A DNA stretch of 64,000 bases from Bacteroidota bacterium (GTDB taxonomy: Bacteria > Bacteroidota > Bacteroidia > M30B66): contig JAIXUS010000013.1 in the NCBI GenBank assembly GCA_027483445.1, positions 53,936 to 117,935 of the forward strand, given 5' to 3'. This document shows, in pieces, positions 25,011 to 33,524 of this stretch. How positions within the stretch are numbered: the stretch's first letter is position 1; each line of letters begins with the position of its first letter. Under the pieces are notes generated by a model. The model ran no database searches and had not been told where the DNA came from. It worked only from the letters and a program-made list of their open reading frames with translations. A program made the position numbers and the translations under genes.

Positions 25011-25636
25011 ATGGAAGAGTTTAATATCTATTCCGAAGACGAGTTTGAACTCGTTGAAAGGGAGCTCACCTACATATTTAATAAACAGTTGCCTTTTCCA
25101 ACACAACAGCTAATCGAAGAATTTTGCTCTTTAGCCGTTTACTTCGATTTTAACCTCTCCCTTTTGAGGAAAAGTTGGTCTTGTTGAAGCTGAATTTAGA
25201 TCCGGTTACGCTGCGCAAATTGTATTGCTTTCTTTTTGCCTACAGCCTTTCAGCTGTAGAAGATTATTTCCCACTCAGTTCTCTCAACCGTTCCATGTGG
25301 AATCTGACTATTGTTAGAAAGAATCCCCAGGCTTGTTTCTCTGATAGTATTCCTCATACAATTGGGCGCTTTGGTCTTGATCCTACTAATCCTATCCCGG
25401 TTTTTGGCTTTTTGGGGGCGAAAATTTATTTGGAGAATTTGATTTTCGAATCTGGTGAATTCCCTGATATCCATCGTATGGGTTCAATTTCTGTTGACGG
25501 AATTAATCAAATGGTAGATTGTTACAAGATTGATTCTCCTGCGTCAGGAGAAGCTGTTTTGATTTACCTAAGTAACTACCATTGGAAAAACTCCTCTCTT
25601 GCCCCTGAGGGACTCCTTCTTCTCCGCGATTTTTGA
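25011..25636 (+). pseudogene. Frameshifted hypothetical gene
   Basis: A frame from ATG 25011 (MEEFNIYSEDEFELVEREL...) runs 58 codons to TGA at 25185. An overlapping frame shifted by one base then continues from about 25175 to 25636 (153 codons, LLKLNLDPVTLRKLYC...). The junction near LSLLRK reads through smoothly if one base is gained or lost, so a single original gene of about 205 residues is likely. No domain is recognised. Two separate small genes, or a sequencing error, are the alternatives. Confidence 0.45.
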
Positions 25637-26460
25637 AAGATTCGGACTTATACCACCTTTTAATGAGCCCATTGTGAATTAGGGTATTGACTACTTGTTT
25701 GCTAAAGAATTAGATGCAAAGTGTAACTCAAGTTCAAATCCTTACTCTGACGCCTTCCGTCAATGTCTAAGTCGGACTTGATTTTTGAGTGAATATTATT
25801 GTAATGACCTTGAACTGATTGCTAATTCTTTCACAATAGAAATCACCAAAGTTCTCAAGATTAAAATCTCTGTAACCTATTAAAGTAAAGAGCTTTACTA
25901 CAAGCAATCAGAAAATTCCATCCAAAAATTTGGAATCTCCATAAGGTTTTCCAAAGGAAAGCATCTTTCCCCTCACCATGAAAAGTTTGGGAATTCTAAA
26001 TCCACCCCGACACGAAAAAACACATAATAATGAACAGGCCTGTTGATTTCTTTTTTCATTTTTCGCTTGACAATGAAGTCGAATTGGTCTAGGGAATCCC
26101 GCAGCTTTCCCCTTCCCGGTGAAAAGTTAAGCCTCCTGAAAACATGCCCGACCATCCAAAATTTTTGAAATCCACAAGGCTGTTGATAAGCCTGTTGATG
26201 TCAGGTGGAAAACGCTGGCTTTGGCTTTATTTAAAGTCGAAAGGTGCGCTTCCCAACTAGAAAAATAAAAGTATAAAGTCGAAAGGTCATCCCATCTACC
26301 CCATCAACCAATGATCTAACGGATAAATCCCAATGTTCCGAGAAAGAACGAAATACCGAATACGCAATACGTCATACCTTTCAAATTCAATACGATAAGC
26401 TCAAATGCAACGATAACATTTTACCTTTCGCTTCGCGATAGCGGCGCGCAAGCGGGTGCA
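25637..26460. other. Non-coding stretch with degenerate direct repeats
   Basis: No supported gene. Segments such as ccatccaaaaattt/ccatccaaaatttt, ctttcccc...gaaaagtt and gcctgttgat occur twice between about 25918 and 26205 in a shuffled order. This suggests old, diverged repeats. The short motif aaagtcgaaagg also occurs twice (near 26234 and 26276). Confidence 0.4.
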
Positions 26461-26469
26461 GCGAATACC

Positions 26470-26503
26470 CCTTGTAGGGGCGGCGCGCAGTCGCCCTACA
26501 AGG
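26470..26503. repeat. GC-rich stem-loop (REP-like)
   Basis: ccttgtaggg (26470-26479) and ccctacaagg (26494-26503) form a perfect 10-bp stem around a GC-rich 14-base loop. The surrounding 150 bases are unusually GC-rich. It resembles dispersed intergenic palindromes; no gene uses it visibly. Confidence 0.6.
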
Positions 26504-26562
26504 AGTAGCAGCGAAACACGCGGTGCCCGGCGAAAAAGCATCATCGTTAATGTGCAGCTGAG

Positions 26563-26800
26563 CGAGGCATGCGCCCTCATGATCACAACAAGGACGAGGA
26601 TTTAACACGACAAACTCAAATGTTCACACAAATCCCACTAAAGACTCCAGACCCAAGACTCATTACTCCCTTCGAGGCATGCGCTCACATAATCACAATA
26701 AGGCTGCGGATTCAACGCGACAAACTCAAATGTTCATACAAATCCCACTAAAGACTCCAGACCCAAGCCTCACTACGCCCATCAAGGCAGGCGCCCACAA
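26563..26800. repeat. 110-bp tandem direct repeat, two full copies and a partial third
   Basis: Units start at 26563, 26673 and 26783 with cgaggcatgcgc, cgaggcatgcgc and caaggcaggcgc. The first two share long identical parts such as cgacaaactcaaatgttca and aaatcccactaaagactcca. The third stops after about 18 bases. The short ORFs in this region are by-products of the repeat. Confidence 0.8.
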
Positions 26801-26914
26801 AAACTCAAACCCTAAGGCTGTCTTTAACCGCTCAGTTTTACCAATCTTTCGCGTGCAAGTCGATGATTTTCAGGAAATAAACGTGGGCATAGTTCAGATG
26901 TCGGGAATTAAGCC

Positions 26915-26922
26915 TACCTTTG
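26915..26922 (+). promoter_or_regulatory. Bacteroidota-type -7 promoter box (TAnnTTTG)
   Basis: TACCTTTG lies 17 bases before the GTG start of the helicase gene. A -33 element was not identified with confidence. Confidence 0.45.
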
Positions 26923-26939
26923 CGGCCTAATTTGTTAAA

Positions 26940-28778
26940 GTGATTTTATTTTCTGAAATGGGGCTTCGTAAAGAGCTCCAGGAGGCCATCGCCGATTTAG
27001 GCTTTACGTCGCCAACCCCAATCCAAGAGCAGACAATTCCGCTGCTGACGGAAAACACAACCGACCTTGTTGCCCTTGCTCAAACCGGAACCGGTAAAAC
27101 GGCCGCCTTTGGCTTGCCCCTGCTGCATACCATCGACGAAGGCCGCTTTAATCCACAAGTGCTCATCCTTTGCCCTACACGCGAACTTTGCCTGCAAATT
27201 ACCCGCGACCTGCAATCGTTTTCGACCAAAATGCCCGAAATCAACATCGTGGCCATTTATGGTGGATCAGCCATCACCACGCAAATCCGCGCCATCCGCT
27301 CGGGAGCGCAAATCGTGGTGGCCACTCCGGGGCGCTTGAAAGACATGATTGAGCGCAAAGCCATCAAACTGAGTGAGGTAGAAACTGTGGTGCTCGATGA
27401 AGCCGACGAAATGCTCAACATGGGCTTCCGCGACGATATCGACTTCATCCTCGCCACCACGCCCACCGAAAAGCAAACCTGGCTGTTCTCCGCCACCATG
27501 CCGCCAGAGGTTGCGGCGATTTCAAAAAATTACATGCTCGAACCGGTGGAGATTTCTATCGGGAAAAAGAATGCCTCAGCGGCCAACATCCGCCACGTGT
27601 ACTATCAGGTTGCCGCCTCACAGCGCTACGAAGCCCTCAAGCGGATTGCCGATTTCCACCCCGATATTTACGGAATCATCTTCTGCCGTACCAAGGTCGA
27701 AACGCAAGACATCGCCGAAAAGTTGATTCGCGATGGCTACAATGCCGACTCCCTGCATGGCGACCTCAGCCAGGCGCAACGCGATGCCGTGATGCGGAAG
27801 TTCCGCTCCAAGCACCTGCAAATGCTGGTGGCTACCGACGTTGCCGCACGCGGTATTGACGTAGATAACATCAGCCACGTAATTAACTACAACCTGCCCG
27901 ACGATATTGAAAGCTATACGCACCGATCCGGTCGTACGGCCCGTGCCGGAAAGTTTGGGATTTCCCTGGCCATCATCACCGCTAAGGACGTAACCAAAAT
28001 CCGACAAATTGAGCGGAAAATCAACGCCCAGTTCGAGAAACTGCCCGTTCCGGGTGGAATAGAGGTGTGCGAACAACAGTTGCTCAACCTCACCAACAAG
28101 GCGCACGATGTGGATGTAAATCCCGATATCGAACAATTCCTTCCGGCCATCATTGAGCGCTTCACCGACTTAGACAAGGAAGAGGTGATTCGTCGCTTCG
28201 TTTCTTTGGAATTCAACCGATTCCTCGAATACTACAAGAATGCTCCTGATTTAAATGCCAAGGCAAGCCGCGAACCCGGTGTTGAAGGGGCTTCGCGCCG
28301 ACCTGAAGGCCTCCCGATGAAGCGTTTCTTTGTAGGAGTAGGGGAGATGGATGGCGTGGACAAGTCGGGTATGGTTCGCCTGATTTGCGATACCACCGGT
28401 TTACCCAATGCCCGAATCGGCAAAATCGATTTGCGCCGTTCCTTCTCGTTCTTCGAAGTGCCCGAACAGTACGCACACATTGTTCTGGACAAGTTCCGCG
28501 ATGTGTATGTGAATGACCGTCCGATTAAAATCGAAGTGACCGAAGAAGGCGGATACCCACGCGACAAAAAAGGGAAACCCTACGAAGGCAAAGGCGGTTT
28601 TGGCAGCCGTGGCAGTCAGGGTGGGAAATACGGCAACCAAGGCAGCAAATACGGACAGGGCGACGGTGGCTCACGCCGCGATCGCTTTTCACAATCGGGC
28701 AAAGGTGGAGGATTCCATTTTGGCGGCGGTAAAAGCAAATCGGGCGACTATGACCGTCCGGCCCGTCGTCGCGATTAA
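26940..28778 (+). CDS. deaD: DEAD-box ATP-dependent RNA helicase
   Basis: The protein has 612 residues. All core motifs are present: the Q motif (PTPIQEQTIPLL), Walker A AQTGTGKT, DEAD in VLDEADEMLNMGF, SAT in LFSATMPPE, and HRSGRTARAG. A DbpA-type RNA-binding domain lies about residues 455-535 (RFFVGVGEMDGV, IGKIDLRRSFSFFEV), followed by a Gly/Arg/Ser-rich low-complexity tail. This is the DeaD/CsdA layout, with roles in ribosome assembly, mRNA decay and cold adaptation. I keep the GTG start at 26940 because it retains the Phe upstream of the Q motif (ILFSEMGL); ATG 26958 is the alternative. It is convergent with the subtilase gene, and the stop codons overlap by four bases. Confidence 0.92.
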   Translation: MILFSEMGLRKELQEAIADLGFTSPTPIQEQTIPLLTENTTDLVALAQTGTGKTAAFGLPLLHTIDEGRFNPQVLILCPTRELCLQITRDLQSFSTKMPEINIVAIYGGSAITTQIRAIRSGAQIVVATPGRLKDMIERKAIKLSEVETVVLDEADEMLNMGFRDDIDFILATTPTEKQTWLFSATMPPEVAAISKNYMLEPVEISIGKKNASAANIRHVYYQVAASQRYEALKRIADFHPDIYGIIFCRTKVETQDIAEKLIRDGYNADSLHGDLSQAQRDAVMRKFRSKHLQMLVATDVAARGIDVDNISHVINYNLPDDIESYTHRSGRTARAGKFGISLAIITAKDVTKIRQIERKINAQFEKLPVPGGIEVCEQQLLNLTNKAHDVDVNPDIEQFLPAIIERFTDLDKEEVIRRFVSLEFNRFLEYYKNAPDLNAKASREPGVEGASRRPEGLPMKRFFVGVGEMDGVDKSGMVRLICDTTGLPNARIGKIDLRRSFSFFEVPEQYAHIVLDKFRDVYVNDRPIKIEVTEEGGYPRDKKGKPYEGKGGFGSRGSQGGKYGNQGSKYGQGDGGSRRDRFSQSGKGGGFHFGGGKSKSGDYDRPARRRD

Positions 28779-30502
28779 CCGTCTTGCTTCACAATTCGGC
28801 GCACAAAGCTCTGCTTGCCGTTGTTGACCGTAACGGTGTAAATGCCGCTACTTAACTTTTTCACGTTTTCAAGCTGTATAGGTGTATTCAAATAAGGGTA
28901 CACCTTTACTTTTTCCTGATAAACCCTTTTTCCACTGGCTTTGTGCACGGTAATCTGTATTTCCTGCTCCGTTGTAGAGAAATACTCGATGCTTAAGCCT
29001 TCAATAAACGGATTGGGATACACATTTACCAAACTGTCGCTTGGCATGCCCTGCAGCTCAGCTTTCGACAGAATACTGTGGGCTTTCATGAAATCCGGAA
29101 TGCCAAATCCGCGGCGAGCGTCGGGGCTCTCGTACTGATCGGCGCTCTGTTCGATGGCTTTAAAGATGTCCATCATCTTCGCTTTTGGATGCGCTTGCCA
29201 TAAGCAGGCTGCCGCGCCGGCAATGATGGGCGATGAAAATGAGGTTCCATTAGAGCGCGCCAGATTTCCACTGCTAACCACCAGATAGGTAAGTTGGCCC
29301 ATGGCCGTTACGTTTGGCTTAATTCTGCCGTCAGACGATGGTCCTAAAGAGCTGAATGCAGCGTAGTTACGCTCAGCGTTCACGGCACCGATCGTGAGCA
29401 CACTGTCGCCATCGGCCGGAGCGCCGATAAATTTCCAGGGATCGGTACCTGAGTTCCCGGCACTGTTTACCACCAAAATGCCTTTGGAAGCTGCAATATC
29501 GGCGCCTTCGGTAATGCGTGTGGTATTCCCGTTAAGGTCGTTGTACGTATGGTTTTGCGAGGGCTCGTCGAACTTGGTGTAGCCGAGCGATGAATTGATA
29601 ATCCAGGCACCGGCGCTGTCGGCAAACTCGGCTCCGGCCACCCAATTGTCTTCTTCAATCACAAATTCGGTGTCGGCATCTTCGGTGCGAATCAGCCAGT
29701 ACAGTGCCTGAGGGGCAGTTCCAATGATTTGTCCGGGCGTATTGGCCGCCATTGTTGAAAGCACCGAAAGGCCATGTGAATTGTCCTCATACACCGCATT
29801 GCCGCCGGCTACGAAATCGCGGGTTCCAAGAATTCGGTTGTTTTGAAAGAGCGAGTCGAAATGATTAAAAATATTCACTTTGAAATAGCCCGCATCCAGC
29901 ACAGCAATGGGTATCGATTGGCCGCGGTAGCCCAGTGCATGAAGCTTTTCGATGCCAATCATCGTGGTTTGAGCCGCAGCATCGCCATAGGCTTCTGTGG
30001 GGTTGCTGAAGGTGTTGAGTGGGGCCGCAGTTTTGGCCGGCGGAGTCGTATTGGCGTTTTCGATTTGTTCGGCCATGCGCATCAGATCGGCCATGAGCTC
30101 GTCGGCCGGCGATTTAATTTTGAGACGGGCCACCTGTGATGTTCTGTTCACGAAGGGCAGGCTGCGGATCTGCTGCATGAGCGAAGTGTCGCTCACTGAG
30201 ACCGTTACCCCGTTAAACCAGCGGCTGCGGTGAAGTACCGTCGCTCCGGTGGCCGCCACTTGTTGAACGTAGGCTGGGTTCACCGGTAAATCGTTCCATT
30301 GCAGCGAAATGCCCTGGTTGGCCCGTCGCTGTAAGGCCGCCTCACTGAGGAATTCAGAGGGATTGTCGAGGCTGAACGGCGAGTTGTTTTTATCGCTGAA
30401 CTGCACCCAGAATTTTCCGGGAGCACTAGATGACTGGGCTTTTGCGCTGATCGAAACCAGCAGGGCCATGATGCCCGCGAGGAAGTAACGTTGCATTTTC
30501 AT
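28775..30502 (-). CDS. Secreted subtilisin-like serine protease (S8) with T9SS sorting domain
   Basis: Starting at ATG 30502, the protein has 575 residues. The signal peptide ends near ISAKAQ. A propeptide-like region of about 150 residues precedes the S8 domain, whose triad is visible: Asp203 in IAVLDAG, His243 in DNSHG and Ser421 in GTSFSSP, with the oxyanion Asn in NSAGNSG. The last 80 residues form a type A T9SS C-terminal domain (VNVYPNPF ... LSSGIYTVTV ... VRRIVKQDG), so export across the outer membrane is expected. This fits the secreted S8 peptidases common in Bacteroidota. Substrates are unknown. Confidence 0.9.
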   Translation of the reverse strand: MKMQRYFLAGIMALLVSISAKAQSSSAPGKFWVQFSDKNNSPFSLDNPSEFLSEAALQRRANQGISLQWNDLPVNPAYVQQVAATGATVLHRSRWFNGVTVSVSDTSLMQQIRSLPFVNRTSQVARLKIKSPADELMADLMRMAEQIENANTTPPAKTAAPLNTFSNPTEAYGDAAAQTTMIGIEKLHALGYRGQSIPIAVLDAGYFKVNIFNHFDSLFQNNRILGTRDFVAGGNAVYEDNSHGLSVLSTMAANTPGQIIGTAPQALYWLIRTEDADTEFVIEEDNWVAGAEFADSAGAWIINSSLGYTKFDEPSQNHTYNDLNGNTTRITEGADIAASKGILVVNSAGNSGTDPWKFIGAPADGDSVLTIGAVNAERNYAAFSSLGPSSDGRIKPNVTAMGQLTYLVVSSGNLARSNGTSFSSPIIAGAAACLWQAHPKAKMMDIFKAIEQSADQYESPDARRGFGIPDFMKAHSILSKAELQGMPSDSLVNVYPNPFIEGLSIEYFSTTEQEIQITVHKASGKRVYQEKVKVYPYLNTPIQLENVKKLSSGIYTVTVNNGKQSFVRRIVKQDG

Positions 30503-30523
30503 AATTGCGGTGGTAAGATACAA

Positions 30524-30952
30524 ACGCTTTTACATCGGAACTGTTTTACACCGCACAAAAACCGGCTTTATCCAATTCGCCAAACCCCTAAGCTTCAATC
30601 AATCCTGAATTCATACATTTTATTGGTGTTTTTATGGTGTTTTTTTGGGGCGCCTTTTCGGGCTTTCCGCGCTACACGGTAGCTTGCTTCAATCCCGGGC
30701 GCAGTTCTCGGTTTGCCCGGAGCCAGCGGTGATTGCTGAGTTGTTTCGTCTTTACTAAACAGTATTTCGCATAATCCACAACGGTAAATGAATTGCCATG
30801 TGATGAATTTGCTTGATAAATTATAATTGAATTACACAATTCCGGTCAACGTTGCGCTTATTATCAGTGGGTGATAAGGCATGTAGTTTTGGAAAGTGAT
30901 GTTATAGCCTATGGTTCTTGTTTGCTAGAGCCCAACATTTTTACTTAAGAGT
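30524..30952. other. Non-coding stretch, nothing recognised
   Basis: About 430 bases between two minus-strand genes, with no supported ORF. It presumably contains the promoter of the subtilase gene at its left end. No convincing hairpin or repeat was found. Confidence 0.4.
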
Positions 30953-31483
30953 TTAAACTTGTTTTTTTGAAAGAAATGAAGATAGTTTCTGAGAATACGT
31001 AATTGAAAAGACTGCAATCACAATCTTAAAAGCTGATAAAATGATTACACTTGTATCAAACTCTTTAGTTGGCATTTCATTTATTATAAGGGTTGCATAG
31101 TTCTTTAAATTTAAAAAGAAATCTGGAATTGTCCAGAAAAACATAAGAAACGCAGCAATCATAATTGCTATTTGCAGAATTATTTGTTTATCTAAGTTAA
31201 TGCTAAGATTTTCTTCAGAATCTGAATTCCTGGCAATTTTATTTGCTATGCTTTTTGCTTTCCAAATAATTAAGCTAGAGGCTGTTGATTGAAATAGGAA
31301 GTTTAATCCTCCGATTTGAATTATCATTTTGTAAATGGAAGAGCTATCTTCATAGACTAAGCTTTCTTTAGAAAATAGCATAAGACTTGCTGATAAGATT
31401 TCCTTTAAAATTCCAATTGTTGATAGCAGAAAGTAGATTCCTATTATTTTGATTAATATTTCGTAAAGCTCTATCTTTTTCAT
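30953..31483 (-). CDS. Hypothetical four-TM membrane protein
   Basis: The protein has 176 residues and is AT-rich compared with its surroundings. Hydrophobic segments lie near residues 10-35, 50-75, 100-122 and 142-165 (IIGIYFLLSTIGI, FLFQSTASSLIIW, ILQIAIMIAAFLMFFW, IILSAFKIVIAVFSITY). No family is recognised. Low GC and the adjacent inverted-repeat element suggest recent acquisition. Confidence 0.6.
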   Translation of the reverse strand: MKKIELYEILIKIIGIYFLLSTIGILKEILSASLMLFSKESLVYEDSSSIYKMIIQIGGLNFLFQSTASSLIIWKAKSIANKIARNSDSEENLSINLDKQIILQIAIMIAAFLMFFWTIPDFFLNLKNYATLIINEMPTKEFDTSVIILSAFKIVIAVFSITYSQKLSSFLSKKQV

Positions 31484-31507
31484 GTTTTACTCAGATGCCT
31501 TTTTTGG

Positions 31508-31652
31508 GTTGTAGCTAACGTTTTGCCGATTTGCGCCGTTCGGGTTTCCTGTCCCAAATCTATCACACAAAACGAATTTTCCAAATCACCGAGATGCTTT
31601 CATGAATCTCGAAAGCCCGAATGGTGCGAATTGGCTGTTAGCGGTTCGTTGT
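31508..31652. repeat. Imperfect long inverted repeat, cassette-like or attC-like
   Basis: gtagctaacg near 31510 and ctgttagcgg near 31640 frame a region that can fold on itself. gccgatttgcgccgttcggg on the left pairs well with the segment cccgaatggtgcgaattggc on the right. The outer AAC/GTT ends and length of about 140 bases recall integron attC sites, though they do not match the RYYYAAC consensus. A related ccgctaac motif lies at about 32209, on the other side of the OsmC gene. Confidence 0.45.
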
Positions 31653-31676
31653 TTTTCTTAATCATTTTATTTGTCA

Positions 31677-32144
31677 TTATATTTTTGCTGTCGGATTGTG
31701 CTTAACTGGAAAGTTTACAGAGCTTGCAATAAAGCAAAGTTCACTAGCTTTTTTATGTAACTCGTTAGCTTTGTCAACCATATATTGTTCTGTTACAGTG
31801 ACTATCGGATTTAAAGTTACTTCTTTAAATTGTCCACCACCATTTGAAGTTTCAACCATTATTCCTGTCGCATTGTCAATATAGTCTGAAACGATTACTC
31901 CTGCCTCTGAACATAAATGTAAATACCAAAGCATATGACAAGCTGATAAAGAAGAAACTAAAAGGTCTTCTGGATTATGTTTCGTCTTGTCGCCAAGAAA
32001 TGCTGGGTCTGCCGAGCCAAAAATTTCAGATTTGTTTTCGATGATTATTTGATGGCTTCTTTCGTAATTTCTATAATTGTCAGTTCCTGTCCCTTTGTTT
32101 CCTGTCCATTTAATTGTCGCTTTATATTGATGTTGTCCGCTCAT
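31677..32144 (-). CDS. OsmC-family protein (peroxide-detoxifying type)
   Basis: The protein has 155 residues, the usual OsmC/Ohr length. Family features include ATIKWTGN near the start, HNPEDLLVSSLSACHMLWYL with the first reactive Cys, and a second Cys in ASELCFIASSVNFPV. OsmC/Ohr proteins reduce organic hydroperoxides through these two cysteines in the cytoplasm. GC is low for the region, and repeat motifs containing gctaac/gttagc lie on both sides, so it looks like a small mobile or cassette-borne gene. The physiological substrate is not known. Confidence 0.85.
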   Translation of the reverse strand: MSGQHQYKATIKWTGNKGTGTDNYRNYERSHQIIIENKSEIFGSADPAFLGDKTKHNPEDLLVSSLSACHMLWYLHLCSEAGVIVSDYIDNATGIMVETSNGGGQFKEVTLNPIVTVTEQYMVDKANELHKKASELCFIASSVNFPVKHNPTAKI

Positions 32145-32529
32145 ATTATTTGGTTCAAAATTTTAGTTTTTTTGACTTCAAATTTGTCTGTGTCGTTCAT
32201 TACAATGACCGCTAACTAGTGCATTCCCGCGTATTTGTTCGTGTTATTTGCACTTTAAGAGTCACTTGCGCAAGTTAATCGCTTCGATCGAAAGCGCAAA
32301 AGCTTATGCCTTAACGTATATTGTTGATTCTCATGAGAACGTGATCGGGTTTAATGTGTGAGGTAAAGCGCCATAAGGCCCAGTTGTTCGCGTATGATTC
32401 CGTTTGGGATGGATTCTCTTCTTCGAAATAGAGTGATGCAAGTCTTTTGAAATTGGATTATCAAAGGTGGTGAATTGGCTGCGGCAGACAATATATAATT
32501 TCTTTTTGGATAGTTGGTGTGGTCGGTTT

Positions 32530-32710
32530 GTGCGTTGGAAATCTTCAGCCCGCGTTAGCGGTTGCAGCGTAAAGCCCGGAGGCCGCGGAGTTGCGCGCTG
32601 AGCGTAGCCGAAGAGGGCGGAGCGGGCGAGGACTTGCAGCGGAAAACGCGGCCGCCACACGTAAAGCAGCAATACACGCAAAGGCTGCATTGCGGCAACG
32701 CCCAAAAAAA
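32530..32710. other. GC-rich intergenic element
   Basis: A sharply GC-rich block (gcggttgcagcgtaaagcccggaggccgcgg...) sits between AT-rich flanks downstream of the lipoprotein gene. It is open in several frames on the minus strand, which produces the 141-residue and 71-residue ORFs; neither looks like a protein. It may be a dispersed intergenic repeat of this genome. Confidence 0.4.
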
Positions 32711-32767
32711 TAATAAAAATCTTTTTGATTTCCTTTTTTAATGCCTGTAAATTCAAGCATTGTAGAT

Positions 32768-33457
32768 TTATTCCATCCCTTTTTCGATGGCTTTCATGGT
32801 AAATACCACTCCGCTTTTGATGCCTGTTGAGGGCGGTAAAACGTACTCTACATCGACCAGGCGCTTGTAAACCAGGCCGAAATTTTTAGCGAAAACTTCT
32901 GTGTCGCGGTATTCGTTGATTAAATTGCTTGGATCGGTGTTCTCTACCGTTACGGTCGAATCGAAGCTCAAACTGCCGTTGTTGAATGGCTCGTGCAGCT
33001 TTGTGGCTTCTACTTCTCGCTCTCCTCTGTTATTCAAGGCGTTGATGTTCCAGGTGAGGCTTTCTTTCAACGGAAAACGAAGCTTGAGCAAGCGCACGTC
33101 TTCCTCCACTTTCTCTACGGCCAATTCGTTTTTCACCACAAACCACACGTCTTTAAGCTGCCAGCTGGCAAGTTCAGATGCGCGTTTGTAGCGCTCAAGG
33201 CGGATGGCCCGGCGACCGGAATTGTCGGTGAATTCTGATTCGTAATACTCTTTGATTTGAAAACGAAATGTGTCGGTATTTCCTGTAAAATCGTTGTAAT
33301 ACAGCGAGTCGCAGTCGTAAATGATGTAACTTCCCACCTGATCGGGGAAATACTCGTTATAGGTTTGCTGACTCACATCTTCCGTTTCTTCTTTACAAGA
33401 ACTGATGAAAGCCGTTGCCATCAAGGCCAATAAAGCAAAGCGGATAGGTTTTATCAT
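32768..33457 (-). CDS. Hypothetical lipoprotein
   Basis: The protein has 229 residues. The signal peptide ends in the lipobox FISSC, followed by Lys-Glu-Glu, which predicts an acylated envelope lipoprotein. The remainder is beta-rich with many aromatic and acidic residues (NEYFPDQVGSYIIYDCDSLYYND). Similar single-domain lipoproteins are common in Flavobacteriales and lack an assigned function. It lies 67 bp downstream of mnmA on the same strand and may be co-transcribed. Confidence 0.75.
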   Translation of the reverse strand: MIKPIRFALLALMATAFISSCKEETEDVSQQTYNEYFPDQVGSYIIYDCDSLYYNDFTGNTDTFRFQIKEYYESEFTDNSGRRAIRLERYKRASELASWQLKDVWFVVKNELAVEKVEEDVRLLKLRFPLKESLTWNINALNNRGEREVEATKLHEPFNNGSLSFDSTVTVENTDPSNLINEYRDTEVFAKNFGLVYKRLVDVEYVLPPSTGIKSGVVFTMKAIEKGME

Positions 33458-33524
33458 AAGCTTATTTCAGTGCTTCAAGGTACGAAACAGCGCCGCCGAT
33501 GTTGCGTTGAAGTAAGTTCCAAGG

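Noticed and set aside
26387-26930. Several ORFs of 60-83 residues in the tandem-repeat region
   Set aside because: They follow the 110-bp repeat unit in more than one frame; the repeat explains them.
32331-32756. 141-residue and 71-residue minus-strand ORFs
   Set aside because: They are produced by the GC-rich intergenic block; the composition is not protein-like, no family is seen, and there is no start signal.
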